A stretch of DNA of 64,000 nucleotides from Candidatus Symbiobacter mobilis CR. Its GTDB lineage: Bacteria > Pseudomonadota > Gammaproteobacteria > Burkholderiales > Burkholderiaceae_C. Shown piece after piece: positions 8,127 to 16,759 of this stretch. The notes beneath the pieces were generated by a model. That model made no database searches, was not told the origin of the DNA, and was given only the letters and a program-made list of their open reading frames with translations. The stretch is from positions 1,798,001 to 1,862,000 of the forward strand of contig NC_022576.1 of NCBI RefSeq assembly GCF_000477435.1. Reading direction: 5' to 3'. Every line of letters begins with the position of its first letter. Position 1 is the stretch's first letter. The position numbers and the translations under genes were made by a program.

Positions 8127-8828
8127 TTATTCGATATCCATCAGCACGACCGTGACGTCGTCGGTCGCACCCTTGGCCAAGGCCTGGGTCATCAAGGTCA
8201 CAAGACTTGCTTTGCGTGTTCCCGCAGATTCCACCGCTTCTGCAATCGCCTGGTTGTACATCACTTTCGTAATGCCATCCGACATCAATACCAGACGGTC
8301 CCCTTCCTCGATAGGGAATGCCCGGACTTCGATCTCTACCTGCGCATGGCCGATGTAATTGACAAGATGCCCCTCGGCGCTTTGATGGGCGTGCGTCAAA
8401 GCTTGCACTTGCCCATCCCGAATCAGCAGTGCCGAGGTATCCCCGGCGTGGAAAACATGAACCTGCCCTGCATATACCCACAACACGGTGGCAGCGCAGG
8501 CCCCCAGCGGCCGATCGGTACCTTCGATCCAGCCCCAGCCATGGATACGTCGGCTTGCCTCCAGCAACAAGTCGTGCATGGCTTGGGCCGAAGCCGCCCC
8601 TCGATAGAAGGCAGGCAGGGCATCACAGACCTCCTGGGCAGCCGACGTGCCTCTGGGCGCTGAGCCTACGCCATCGCACACGGCCAGCACTTCCCCCTTA
8701 TCGGCTTGCACCACCAACGGCACGGGTGCGCACAGCAAACGATAGCGGTCTGCATACTCTGCATGGCGCACCCCCGGTCGCCAGGCAACTGCGGCATTGC
8801 CTCGTTCTTCCAGATGGAAAATGGACAT
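8127..8828 (-). CDS. PP2C-family Ser/Thr protein phosphatase
   Basis: A 233-residue single PP2C domain. Metal-binding motifs are VLAVCDGVGSAPRG near residue 50, ACAATVLWVYAGQVHVFHAG with the GD pair next to it, LVLMSDGITKV, and the final TDDVTVVLMD. This set of acidic residues is the complete catalytic layout of metal-dependent phosphatases. It has no signal peptide or membrane span, so it is cytoplasmic. It is the most downstream gene of the minus-strand block carrying HscC and the J-like protein. No Ser/Thr kinase gene is visible in the window, so its substrate is unknown. Confidence 0.9.
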   Translation of the reverse strand: MSIFHLEERGNAAVAWRPGVRHAEYADRYRLLCAPVPLVVQADKGEVLAVCDGVGSAPRGTSAAQEVCDALPAFYRGAASAQAMHDLLLEASRRIHGWGWIEGTDRPLGACAATVLWVYAGQVHVFHAGDTSALLIRDGQVQALTHAHQSAEGHLVNYIGHAQVEIEVRAFPIEEGDRLVLMSDGITKVMYNQAIAEAVESAGTRKASLVTLMTQALAKGATDDVTVVLMDIE

Positions 8829-9377
8829 CGAATGAATTGCAGATTGATCCAGGGCACGTCAAGAAGCCAGAAACTTTGGATTGCTGTTTGCTTTATCCCA
8901 ATGCACCCCCCAAGCATGGTTCCGTTGCCTACTGTCTCCAGTCCAGTCCCCTGCTTCGTATAGGCTTGGTAGTGGATTCCGCTCGGATCCTGCATCGCCA
9001 AAACGTACCTCCCGGCGGTTCGCTTCCCAAACCCCGTACAGGTACCGTCGATCCATGCCGCCGTATGCACACGGGGGATTCGCCAGAAAGCGCCCATACT
9101 GGACTTCTCCCGCACGGTACCCGCCAAGCTTGCGCAAACAGTCCCTTTGCTTGGCAAGCCTCGCCCTATCCGGCACCGCTGCAGCGGTGTGGGCTGCGTT
9201 CCCACGCCGGAGCATGGGAACGATCGAACCCCGGCCAGATGGGGCATCGGTGGTTCTTTCGGTTCAAACGGGTACAAGTCTTGATCGTCTCCACGCACCG
9301 GCGCAGGTGCTGCGGTCAGTGACAGTTATGCAAACAGCGGGTACCTTTTACAGTCTACCGTCGTTGGGAATGCGACA
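8829..9377. other. Gene-poor gap with a palindromic hairpin
   Basis: About 550 bases between the PP2C gene and the ankyrin gene. Open frames exist on the minus strand, but none has family resemblance or convincing codon pattern. It contains a 21-base segment (8879-8899) identical to 12930-12950 at the end of the J-like gene, and the hairpin at 9197-9222. Transcription into the PP2C gene probably starts here. Confidence 0.5.
9197..9222. repeat. REP-like palindrome
   Basis: CGTTCCCA (9197-9204) pairs with TGGGAACG (9215-9222). Two more G-C pairs form inside after one mismatch, leaving a CGGA loop. The shape and sequence resemble the short GTTCCCACGC...GCGTGGGAAC palindromes dispersed in many proteobacterial genomes. 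Only one copy was noticed in this window. Confidence 0.55.
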
Positions 9378-10778
9378 TCATGGTCGTTTTTCCCTCATGC
9401 AGTCACCAGGTGTCAGCCCTTTCGCGTTTTTCAGGGCAGGGTTGGCACCATTCGCCAACAGCAATTGTTCCAGTTCGTCCAGGCGGTTGAGGCGTTGCTG
9501 GATGGCCTCGCAGGTGGCCTGTGTCTTGATGGCATCGTCACGCTGTGGTTGGCTGGCTCGTTCTTTTGTTGTATCGATAGACAGAAACCGTGCATCTTTT
9601 GGGTCAGGGCACCGAGTGGCCTGCATGGCCTGGAGGTCGATTCGATCGTAGGCAATCTGGTGGAGTGGGGTGTCACCATCCTTGTCAGCCAAATTGGGGT
9701 TGGCACCGTGGTCGATGAGCGCTTTTTCCAGTGCAAGGTCACCCCTGCCGATGACCACCAGCATCTCCAACAGGGTGGCATTGGCTCGGGTCAACGTGCA
9801 AGAACCGTTTGGGTTTGCGTTGTGGTTCAACGCATGAAGAAAGGCGGCCCGGAATGCCGGAAGGTTGGCTCCGGTTGCCCGCTGTGCTCGTGCGGTATTG
9901 TCCAGCAGTTGCTCCAGGAACAAGGATTGTGGCTGGCCAAAGTCAATCTGCAAATAGGGGGCAAGCAGCTCGAACTGCGCCTGCGTCAATGGTTTCTGAT
10001 TGCCTATGCGCAGGGATAAGGCACGCCGTAGCCAGGCTTCCTGATTTTCCAAAACATTCAGCGCACCCAGTTCGAGCAGAGTACGCAAGGTTTCCAGATC
10101 GGTCATCACACCGTTGTTGACCATTTCAAGAATGGGCGCTGGGGAAACGGTAAGAATGTTGGCACCGTGCTGATACAGCAGGCGAAGGATTTCCGGCCGG
10201 TTGTAGAAAACAGCATGGTGCATGGGGGTTCCCATGCCCCGCACGGGAATGAAATCGGGGTCAGCTCCTTTTTTCAGCAGGAAGGTCACCATCTCAGCGT
10301 CGCCCACTTTGATGGCCCAGAGCAGTGGGGTCAGCCGTCGATGGCCTTGCGGTGGCGTGTGTTGCATGGATACAGACACATTCGGGTCCGCAGGATGGAC
10401 CGGGCGCAGCAGCATGCGACGAACGAGGCTGCGGGCCGTGGTTCGGTCGCCAAATTCAAGCAACGCTTCAAAGGCAGAAGCTTCCTGTTGGGGCGGACGC
10501 ACATTGAGATCGGCACCGGCGTCAATCAGGGCTTCGATCAAGGGATGTTCAGCCTGATCGATCACGGAAAGATCGCGCCCAAACCAGATCAGACGGTTGA
10601 GCGGCCCCCGTCCGCCAGCATCGCGCTCGTTCGGGTTGGCGCCGGATGTCGCACAGGCCGTTGCGGCAGCGTAGTCCCGCCGATCCATCAGACCATGCAG
10701 ATCGCAGGATTGAGAGGGTTGTTTTTCCGCGCCGTATGCACCCCAACCAGCCATCAGCACAACACCGGCCAGAAGCAT
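9378..10778 (-). CDS. Secreted ankyrin-repeat protein
   Basis: 466 residues from MLLAGVVLMAGWGAYGAEKQ, a signal peptide likely cleaved after YGA. Ankyrin-type units are clear: LIEALIDAGADLNVR, LTPLLWAIKVGDAEMVTFLL with KKGADPDF, MHHAVFYNRPEILRLLYQHG, EKALIDHGANPNLADKDGDT and LLLANGANPALKNAKG. About five to seven repeats are spread over the protein with insertions. A periplasmic or surface protein-binding role is likely. The open frame continues about 100 codons upstream through a terminator hairpin, so that part is not coding. The start is the ATG at 10778. Confidence 0.82.
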   Translation of the reverse strand: MLLAGVVLMAGWGAYGAEKQPSQSCDLHGLMDRRDYAAATACATSGANPNERDAGGRGPLNRLIWFGRDLSVIDQAEHPLIEALIDAGADLNVRPPQQEASAFEALLEFGDRTTARSLVRRMLLRPVHPADPNVSVSMQHTPPQGHRRLTPLLWAIKVGDAEMVTFLLKKGADPDFIPVRGMGTPMHHAVFYNRPEILRLLYQHGANILTVSPAPILEMVNNGVMTDLETLRTLLELGALNVLENQEAWLRRALSLRIGNQKPLTQAQFELLAPYLQIDFGQPQSLFLEQLLDNTARAQRATGANLPAFRAAFLHALNHNANPNGSCTLTRANATLLEMLVVIGRGDLALEKALIDHGANPNLADKDGDTPLHQIAYDRIDLQAMQATRCPDPKDARFLSIDTTKERASQPQRDDAIKTQATCEAIQQRLNRLDELEQLLLANGANPALKNAKGLTPGDCMREKRP

Positions 10779-10868
10779 CGTGTACACCCCCACTACCCTG
10801 GGGCGTTTGCATGGGCTGCGATTCGGATAACGCCAAGGCAGGCTCAGGCCGCCAACGGCTTTGAACCC

Positions 10869-10900
10869 AAAAAAACGTCGCTGGGGGGCAAGCCCCCCAG
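10869..10900 (-). terminator. Rho-independent terminator after the SUMF1-like gene
   Basis: On the minus strand a perfect 9-base stem (CTGGGGGGC, 10881-10889, with GCCCCCCAG, 10892-10900) is followed five bases later by seven T (10875-10869). It lies 43 bases after the FGE/SUMF1-like gene and would separate it from the ankyrin gene. Confidence 0.7.
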
Positions 10901-10942
10901 TCCCCCAAGGGGTAAAGCAATCAAGCTGCAAGCTGTAAGCGC

Positions 10943-11815
10943 CTACGGCGCAGTCCTGGCAAGACGGAACCCAGCGATATAGTTCCGGTTGACGGGCCTG
11001 TCCCCGTTGCGGATGGCTGCACGCAAGCTGTCTGGATTGTCGAGCCAGGAGCCGCCGCGCAAAACACGTAATTCGCACTGGCCACTCATCCAGGCACTGC
11101 CATTGGCAGGCGCGCCGTTGTAACTGTCATGCCAGCAGTCCTGCACCCATTCATAGACATTTCCGCTCATGTCGTACAGGCCCCAGGCATTGGGCTGCTT
11201 GCCTGCAACAGCATGCTGTCTGCCGCCGCTGTTGCCGCCAAACCACCCCACCGCTTCAGGGTTGTCACCGCCACAATAGGTGTGACGGCCGCCAGCACGG
11301 CAAGCGTATTCCCATTCCGATTCACTGGGCAACCGCCACCCACCCCCGTCGGTTTTGTTGAGCCATTCGATGAAATTTTGCGCGTCGTTCCAGCTCACCT
11401 GCACCACCGGGGCATCGGCACCGTAGGCGTTGTATTTCATGAAGTCGTCGTTCACCAGGTCATGGCGCCCGGTGGCGGCAATGAACCGCTTGAACTGGCC
11501 CAGCGTGACCTCGGTCTTGCCCATTTGGAAGGCCCGGATCGACACCCGATGCTGAGGGGTTTCACTATCGCCAGCATCGGAATCAGGTGAACCAGCCAGG
11601 CAATCCACCCCAATGGGTGCCTGGCCCAAAAAGGCGCGCTTTTTGTTGTCCTCCACTTGCGCCTGGGTCAGCTTGCACGAACCCATCACAAAACTGCCAG
11701 CGGGGATGTCCACCATCGTGATGCCGTATTTGTTGGTTCGTTCACCGGCCTGGATGGTCGTGACGAGCATGGCGCTGACCATCATCAAGCCAGCCCGAAT
11801 GATCAAGTAATGCAT
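10943..11815 (-). CDS. Formylglycine-generating-enzyme-like (SUMF1-fold) secreted protein
   Basis: 290 residues. The N-terminus (MHYLIIRAGLMMVSAMLVTT) is a likely signal peptide. The FGE-sulfatase fold follows: MVDIPAGSFVMGS, the acidic DSETPQHRVSIRAFQMGKTEVT, PVVQVSWNDAQNFIEWLN, GGGWRLPSESEWEYACRAGG, AWGLYDMSGNVYEWVQDCW and the terminal VLRGGSWLDNPDSLRAAIR and AGFRLAR. The pair of active-site cysteines of true FGE is not evident and no sulfatase gene is nearby, so a non-catalytic or binding role of this common fold is as likely. A terminator follows. Confidence 0.88.
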   Translation of the reverse strand: MHYLIIRAGLMMVSAMLVTTIQAGERTNKYGITMVDIPAGSFVMGSCKLTQAQVEDNKKRAFLGQAPIGVDCLAGSPDSDAGDSETPQHRVSIRAFQMGKTEVTLGQFKRFIAATGRHDLVNDDFMKYNAYGADAPVVQVSWNDAQNFIEWLNKTDGGGWRLPSESEWEYACRAGGRHTYCGGDNPEAVGWFGGNSGGRQHAVAGKQPNAWGLYDMSGNVYEWVQDCWHDSYNGAPANGSAWMSGQCELRVLRGGSWLDNPDSLRAAIRNGDRPVNRNYIAGFRLARTAP

Positions 11816-11966
11816 GGTTCTACCTCTGATTGCGATGAGAATGAATACGGCAAAGCCCCATTGAAAAGGTCAGCGAACCTTGCCGAAGAAAACAAACGAC
11901 CGGATGTGGGCAGCAAATCGCAAAGTGCCTAAGGCATTCGGTCATCACTTCAGCAGCGTTCGCTGC

Positions 11967-12212
11967 TTATTTACAGCTTGAAAACGCGTTCCGCATCAAT
12001 GCATCAAGGGTTTCGTAACATGTCATTCCAGAGCACCAGCGACCGTTACTTTTCTCTTGTCTAACCAACTGAACTTTGCCATTTTCACAAGCAACCCTGT
12101 AGACAGTACTCATGTCCTCTTTGCCGTATACCTCGGTAGTGTAGGAATATGCGCTACCAATCAGTGCGAAAAATGACAATACCCCTGTCGCTATTGCAAA
12201 CACTTTTTTCAT
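11967..12212 (-). CDS. Small secreted cysteine-containing protein
   Basis: 81 residues. MKKVFAIATGVLSFFALIGSAYS is a clear signal peptide. The mature part of about 58 residues has four cysteines (VACENGK, RWCSGMTCYE and the final SSCK), consistent with two disulfides in the periplasm. The Shine-Dalgarno AGGA sits upstream of the ATG. I do not recognise the family. The gene lies between the SUMF1-like and YbjN-like secreted proteins, all in the same direction. Confidence 0.75.
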   Translation of the reverse strand: MKKVFAIATGVLSFFALIGSAYSYTTEVYGKEDMSTVYRVACENGKVQLVRQEKSNGRWCSGMTCYETLDALMRNAFSSCK

Positions 12213-12306
12213 TTCAGTTTCCTCGCGCCAGTCATAAAAATCAAATCGCTGCTAGGCGCATATCACAGCAATTTGAATAGAAAACACTTATAATCAAATC
12301 ACAGCA

Positions 12307-12879
12307 CTACTGAGTTTCTTTGTCCCGCAATGCCGTAACAAAATTACCCAATCCATTATCCAACGCCGACATGGCCCGGGAAAACAGGGGGCGGAAGTCT
12401 TCGGGGTGCGCCACAAACAACTCAATACTGACCCACACCCTGTCATTAACGGTAAAAACCTTCGTGACTTTTGATAATGCATTGGACTTGTCGGCTGCAG
12501 CAAGCACTTGCGAACGTTCTTGCTCATCATCGATACGCCACACATTCGCCAGCACAATGCGGAAGAATTCAGGGTCCCGCTCGGATACATCGATGAAGTA
12601 GGTTTTTCCTTCGTGTTTGAACCGAACATCGCCATCGCTATCGATGTCAGGTTTGTAGCCTTCACTGCTCAAATAATCCATATACAGCCGTTGCAGTTCC
12701 GTCTTGGTGGGGGGCTTCTTTTCGGCACTCTCTGTGACGGCAGTCGATTGCACCGCGCTTGGGCTTGCCCCACTCACTGCTCCGTTGTTCCCGGCAATGA
12801 CGTGCGAAGAAGCCACCAACAATATACCAATTCCTAGAACAAAAGATTGTTTCATCCGATTTTTGGATACCACGCTCAT
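12307..12879 (-). CDS. Secreted YbjN-like protein
   Basis: 190 residues. An N-terminal signal (MKQSFVLGIGILLVASSHVIAG after a short basic lead) is followed by a linker rich in Ser, Ala and Lys. The domain has the YbjN / type III chaperone-like rhythm: YLSSEGYKPDIDSDGDVRF, KHEGKTYFIDVSERDPEFFR and SKVTKVFTVNDRVWVSIELF. The start at 12879 has AAGGGA upstream, while the ATG at 12855 lacks a ribosome site. It follows the J-like protein by 64 bases and may belong to the same transcript. Family call moderate; function unknown. Confidence 0.65.
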   Translation of the reverse strand: MSVVSKNRMKQSFVLGIGILLVASSHVIAGNNGAVSGASPSAVQSTAVTESAEKKPPTKTELQRLYMDYLSSEGYKPDIDSDGDVRFKHEGKTYFIDVSERDPEFFRIVLANVWRIDDEQERSQVLAAADKSNALSKVTKVFTVNDRVWVSIELFVAHPEDFRPLFSRAMSALDNGLGNFVTALRDKETQ

Positions 12880-12943
12880 ACTCTATTCCCTTTCATTGGT
12901 TGAAAAAAATCAGGTCGATGGCCAGACATGATTGCTGTTTGCT

Positions 12944-14101
12944 TTATCCCGATGGATGAACCAGAAACCCTCTGATCTCATTCCATCGCATGGCCCCGGG
13001 GGAGTTGGCAAAAATTTGGAGAAAGTTGTACCAGATTACCCCCAATATGGCCGTCACCATCGCGGAAATGAATAGTACCCCGCCCCATTCCGACCCATCT
13101 GTTTGCGACAGGGTCCGTGCGAAATCAATCACAAAAAACAGCAAGAGCGGAAGCAATACCCGCGTCGGCCCGATGTCGTGTGCCAGCAGAAAACCTTGCA
13201 CCCAGGGGAGCTTTTGGGCCAAACGCTGGTCCCATGCCTGCCAGGGCCAGTACAGCCGTACCGTGTATTGCAAACGCAGCCAGGCCACTCCCCTTGCCAA
13301 GCCGTAACCCACCATGGCACCCAACACCCCGGCAAGCCCAATGCCCAGCCACGCCCATGCATCGGTCAGGTGGTGTTCCACTGCCGCAGTCGCCCACAAG
13401 CCTGCGTTGACGGCAACGACGATGGTCGATAGGTACCACAACCAATGTTGCTGCGGACGTGGGCTGGTCCACCAGCGGAATACGGCCGACTGCACCCCTC
13501 CCAGGGCTTCGGGGTCGTTTTCGCTGATCCAGATCAGTGCCCGGTTCATGCGGTCATGCCATCGGGGTAGCACTGCAATCAGCCAATGCCGGTAACCGAT
13601 GCGTGGAGCCAGCAGCGCCTGTGCGGCCTGGGCATCTATGGCTTCATGTCGAAGGGTTCCGTTGGCAATCCGGGCCAGCAAATTGCGATTCGTGCGTGGA
13701 AGGTCGCTCTCCAACAGCACGTCCGGCAAGGCTTCACCATCGTCGTGCTGGTACTGGCTGGGTCGCGGTATGGTCTGCGGCAATGATTGCGGCGCGTACA
13801 GAGATCGTGGTGGCTGGCCGAACCAGTCGGGAACCTGGCTTGTCGGCGGATATGGCAACGCTGAAGCCTGAGCAGCCATGGCCCACAACCAAGCGTGCAA
13901 GTCGTCATCACTGTCGAACGATAGGCTCGTTGGCTTGGGCGACGTGGCCCATACCATGGCCGCTTCGTACGCTGCGCGAACACGCTGGAAACCGTCAGGG
14001 TCCTCTTCGGGTCGCGCCGTTTTCAACCGGGCGAGGTAAGCGCGTTTGATGGCATGCTGGTCGTCGGTGGCCTCGATGCCCAGTTGTTCCCAACAATCCA
14101 T
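12944..14101 (-). CDS. Membrane-anchored J-like protein (DjlB/DjlC type)
   Basis: 385 residues. The first 50 form a J-domain-like unit: CWEQLGIEATDDQHAIKRAY, LARLKTARPEEDPDGFQRVR, AAYEAA. The HPD tripeptide of classical J proteins is replaced by a RPEEDP-type sequence, as in the DjlB/DjlC group that partners HscC in E. coli. A Pro/Gln-rich linker follows, then about four or five hydrophobic spans in the C-terminal half (WLWYLSTIVVAVNAGLW, AWLGIGLAGVLGAMVGYGLA, VLLPLLLFFVIDF, VLFISAMVTAILGVIW). It starts 6 bases after hscC, so it is surely co-transcribed. Likely recruits the Hsp70 to the inner membrane. Confidence 0.85.
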   Translation of the reverse strand: MDCWEQLGIEATDDQHAIKRAYLARLKTARPEEDPDGFQRVRAAYEAAMVWATSPKPTSLSFDSDDDLHAWLWAMAAQASALPYPPTSQVPDWFGQPPRSLYAPQSLPQTIPRPSQYQHDDGEALPDVLLESDLPRTNRNLLARIANGTLRHEAIDAQAAQALLAPRIGYRHWLIAVLPRWHDRMNRALIWISENDPEALGGVQSAVFRWWTSPRPQQHWLWYLSTIVVAVNAGLWATAAVEHHLTDAWAWLGIGLAGVLGAMVGYGLARGVAWLRLQYTVRLYWPWQAWDQRLAQKLPWVQGFLLAHDIGPTRVLLPLLLFFVIDFARTLSQTDGSEWGGVLFISAMVTAILGVIWYNFLQIFANSPGAMRWNEIRGFLVHPSG

Positions 14102-14107
14102 GGGTAG

Positions 14108-15802
14108 TCAATACAGGTAATTCCGCTCCAAACGGTTCATGCAGGCTTCGAGCATTTTTCGCGCCTGGTCGATGCTTTCGGTTTCCTGGCTTTCCAGCGC
14201 CGCTTCCATGGCAAGAATCTGGTCGGCCAATGTGCGCCGGTCGCTGCCGGTCAGTTCTTCATGCAAACGGTCGGCACGCGCCAAAGTCGTGATGTTGGCC
14301 TGTTGGTTCCGTGGGTGAATCTTGAGCGTGGCCAGTTCTTGCAGCCGCGCTGCGACTTGGCTGGGGGTCAGGGAATGGGCATTGCCCTGCAAGACAAGGC
14401 GCTCGACGACCCCCGTCGAGGGGATCGTGACTTCGCATTCGAGAATGCCGCTGACGTCGTAGGTGAACCGCACGGTCATCGTGATTTCGCCGGCAGCTCG
14501 CGGGGGGATGGGGATTTCAAGCGTGCCCAGCAGAATGTTGTCCTTGACGAGGCGCGCTTCCCCTTGGTACACGTCGATGGCAACCGCTTGCTGGTAGTCA
14601 TGCCCGGTTTGATACTGCGATTCCCTGCTGACCGGAACGGGGGTGTTGCGCTCGATGATCGGGTCGAAACAGCCGTGCTGGCGAACGCCGTTGCATTGTC
14701 GGGTGATGGACGTGCCCAGGCTGTAGGGGCAGACATCGACCATCACAATTTCGCGCAGCACCTGGTCACGCGCTGCCAAACCCGCCATCACCGCAGCCCC
14801 GCGTGCGATCACTTCGTCGGGGTTGAGATGCATCGCAGGAATGCGACCGAACATCTTGGCGACCAGACGACGGACCATCGGCATGCGGGTTGCCCCACCT
14901 GCCAGAACGACTTCGCCAATGGTGGATGCATCCAGCTTGGCATCGCGCAAAGCGCGTTCGATCGGGCGGCGAATGCGTTGTAACAGTGGCTCGCAGGCTT
15001 TTTCAAAAGCGGCAGCATGAATTGTGTGCCGGTAAGACGCTGTTTCCCATTCCAGGGCGAATTCGGCATCCTCGCCACTGCCTAGCACACGCTTGACGCG
15101 CTCGGCCTCCCGCCACAGTCGCCCTTGCAGTGTGGAAGACCCGTCGTAAGGCAGATTGGGCCATTGCCGTCGGACCATGTCTAGGATGATGTCGACAAAA
15201 TCCTCGCCACCCAGAAAGTTGTCTCCCGTGCTGGCGCGTACTTCCATCAGGTCGTCGAATCGTTCCAGGATGGCAACGTCAAATGTGCCGCCCCCCAGAT
15301 CGACGACCATGAAGGTGCTTTCGTTCGGTGCCTCTTGCAGTCCATACGACAAGGCGGCAGCCGTGGGTTCGTTGATCAGACGTTTGACGGTCAACCCGGC
15401 CAGTTCGCCAGCCTGACGGGTGGCAGTACGCTGGACGTTGCTGAAGTAGGCTGGCACCGTGATGATGGCTTCGCTGACGCTCTCATGAAGATAGTGCTCG
15501 GCATCCGCCTTGAGCGACTTGAGCACCAGGGCGGAGAGTTCCTCTGGTCGAAAACTGCGCTGGCCCAGTCGATACTGCCGATCACTGCCCATGTGGCGCT
15601 TGAAAATCGTCGCGCAAGACTCGGGCCGTGTCAGCCAGTAGTCGTGCGCTGCGCGTCCGACGAGGACATGTCCCTCTTCACCGATGCCCACGGCAGATGG
15701 CGTCAGCACCTCGCCCAGCGCGTTCGGGATCAGAACGGCTTGGTTCTCTTGCCAGACGGAGATCAAGGAATGGGTGGTGCCCAGGTCAATGCCGACGATC
15801 AT
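14108..15802 (-). CDS. hscC: Hsp70-family chaperone of the HscC type
   Basis: 564 residues, shorter than DnaK (about 640) as is usual for HscC. The nucleotide-binding domain has VGIDLGTTHSLISVW, PTAAALSYGL, VVDLGGGTFDVAILE, GDNFLGGEDFVD and VVLAGGATRMPMVRRL. The substrate domain is HscC-like (CPYSLGTSI, IIERNTPVPVSR, AVAIDVYQGEARLVKDN, LATLKIHPRNQ), with a short C-terminal helical part and no DnaK lid tail. The start is the ATG at 15802; a longer open frame upstream lies inside the lipoprotein gene. It overlaps that gene by 17 bases and is followed by its J-like partner. No grpE is nearby. Confidence 0.93.
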   Translation of the reverse strand: MIVGIDLGTTHSLISVWQENQAVLIPNALGEVLTPSAVGIGEEGHVLVGRAAHDYWLTRPESCATIFKRHMGSDRQYRLGQRSFRPEELSALVLKSLKADAEHYLHESVSEAIITVPAYFSNVQRTATRQAGELAGLTVKRLINEPTAAALSYGLQEAPNESTFMVVDLGGGTFDVAILERFDDLMEVRASTGDNFLGGEDFVDIILDMVRRQWPNLPYDGSSTLQGRLWREAERVKRVLGSGEDAEFALEWETASYRHTIHAAAFEKACEPLLQRIRRPIERALRDAKLDASTIGEVVLAGGATRMPMVRRLVAKMFGRIPAMHLNPDEVIARGAAVMAGLAARDQVLREIVMVDVCPYSLGTSITRQCNGVRQHGCFDPIIERNTPVPVSRESQYQTGHDYQQAVAIDVYQGEARLVKDNILLGTLEIPIPPRAAGEITMTVRFTYDVSGILECEVTIPSTGVVERLVLQGNAHSLTPSQVAARLQELATLKIHPRNQQANITTLARADRLHEELTGSDRRTLADQILAMEAALESQETESIDQARKMLEACMNRLERNYLY

Positions 15803-16403
15803 GCAAGGCTCCGGAACGGTAGGGCCATTCACATCGCAAACGGCCACGCAGGAAATGCGATGAATCAATGCGCTGGTCAATGCCACGCCGGTAATCGCCA
15901 TAGGTGCCGAGCATACGCACGCAGTTGCCGGGGTCATCGTCGGCGCTGTCACCCGGGCAGAGGCTGACGATCTGCCCATCGAACGTGGCATTCGCGGCCA
16001 TGCGGCGGCGGATGGATCGATCCGCCGGTTCGATCAGCGTCAGGGGCACGCGCAGCCCCAGCACCAAATCCAGCGCCACAGGCTCGATCTTGCGCCACCG
16101 GTTGCCGATGCTTGCTTCCGCATCACCCAGCACGCATTGCACCCGTTCGCCATCCCGCGCAACGCGACGACGCTCGGCCAGTTCGGCATTTTTTCGCAGA
16201 GCTTCCGCTTCGCTCGCCCGGGCTTCAGCCGCCTGGCGCTCGTTTTCAGCACGGTCGATCGCGGCTTGCTCGCCATAGGCTTGCAGCCGCTGCTCGTTCG
16301 AAAGGGCTTGCCAGTGGTCGTCCGCAATGCCCAGAGGGTGATGGGGCGCGCAGGCAGCCAGAGCCATACAAGTCAAGAGCAAAAAGGCGATGCGTTGGTG
16401 CAT
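15786..16403 (-). CDS. Lipoprotein with coiled-coil segment, in operon with hscC
   Basis: 205 residues. MHQRIAFLLLTCMALAAC is a lipoprotein signal with the lipobox LAAC. Next is a charged helical stretch (RLQAYGEQAAIDRAENERQA, AEARASEAEALRKNAELAER) likely to form a coiled coil. A C-terminal part with several cysteines follows (VQCVLGDAE, SLCPGDS, NCVRMLGTYGDYRR). I do not recognise the family. It is first in the run lipoprotein, hscC, J-like, overlapping hscC by 17 bases. The start is the ATG at 16403; a TTG two codons upstream is possible. An envelope-side partner of the chaperone pair is an inference. Confidence 0.78.
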   Translation of the reverse strand: MHQRIAFLLLTCMALAACAPHHPLGIADDHWQALSNEQRLQAYGEQAAIDRAENERQAAEARASEAEALRKNAELAERRRVARDGERVQCVLGDAEASIGNRWRKIEPVALDLVLGLRVPLTLIEPADRSIRRRMAANATFDGQIVSLCPGDSADDDPGNCVRMLGTYGDYRRGIDQRIDSSHFLRGRLRCEWPYRSGALHDRRH

Positions 16404-16415
16404 GAACAATATCCC

Positions 16416-16715
16416 GTGACCAAAGAAAATATCGAGCTATTCAAGGCGTTTCTCTCTGGAGAATTTGCACTCAACGGGTTTCGCAACACCGATTTGCAGC
16501 AAAAGATATTTGACACAAAGCCCAAGGACCGCGCTGAAGCCAAACGTCGTATCCATCGCACCAGCAGTCTGATCGCCAAGCTGCGCGGTCATCGCTTGAT
16601 CAACAAGGTTCAAAACTCACGCCTGTATCAGGTCAGCTTACACGGTGTGCGCACCATGTGGACCGCCGTTCGCTTGCATGATGTTGACTTCCCAGCCGCG
16701 ATCAATCTGGCATAA
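16416..16715 (+). pseudogene. Remnant of a winged-helix-like C-terminal domain
   Basis: The frame from about 16416 reads ELFKAFLSGEFALNGFRNTD, then SSLIAKLRGHRLINKVQNSR and LYQVSLHGVRTMWTAVRL. This matches the C-terminal part (GFRNxDL ... LIxxLRxHGLI ... YxVTxxG) of a widespread family of larger hypothetical proteins. The N-terminal several hundred residues are missing and no credible start exists. It overlaps the 5' side of the minus-strand lipoprotein region and borders IS debris. Confidence 0.6.
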
Positions 16716-16759
16716 ACATCCGCGCGGTTGAGACAATTGTTGCGGAGGAATTTCATACG

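Noticed and set aside
8666..9298. Minus-strand open frame of about 210 codons upstream of and overlapping the PP2C gene
   Set aside because: No family resemblance, Cys/Trp-rich out-of-frame look, and it overlaps a well-supported PP2C gene.
10779..11078. Upstream extension of the ankyrin-protein frame
   Set aside because: Crosses a terminator hairpin and the SUMF1-like gene; a signal peptide starts at 10778.
15803..15991. Upstream extension of the hscC frame
   Set aside because: Lies inside the lipoprotein gene; Hsp70 homology starts at MIVGIDLGTT.
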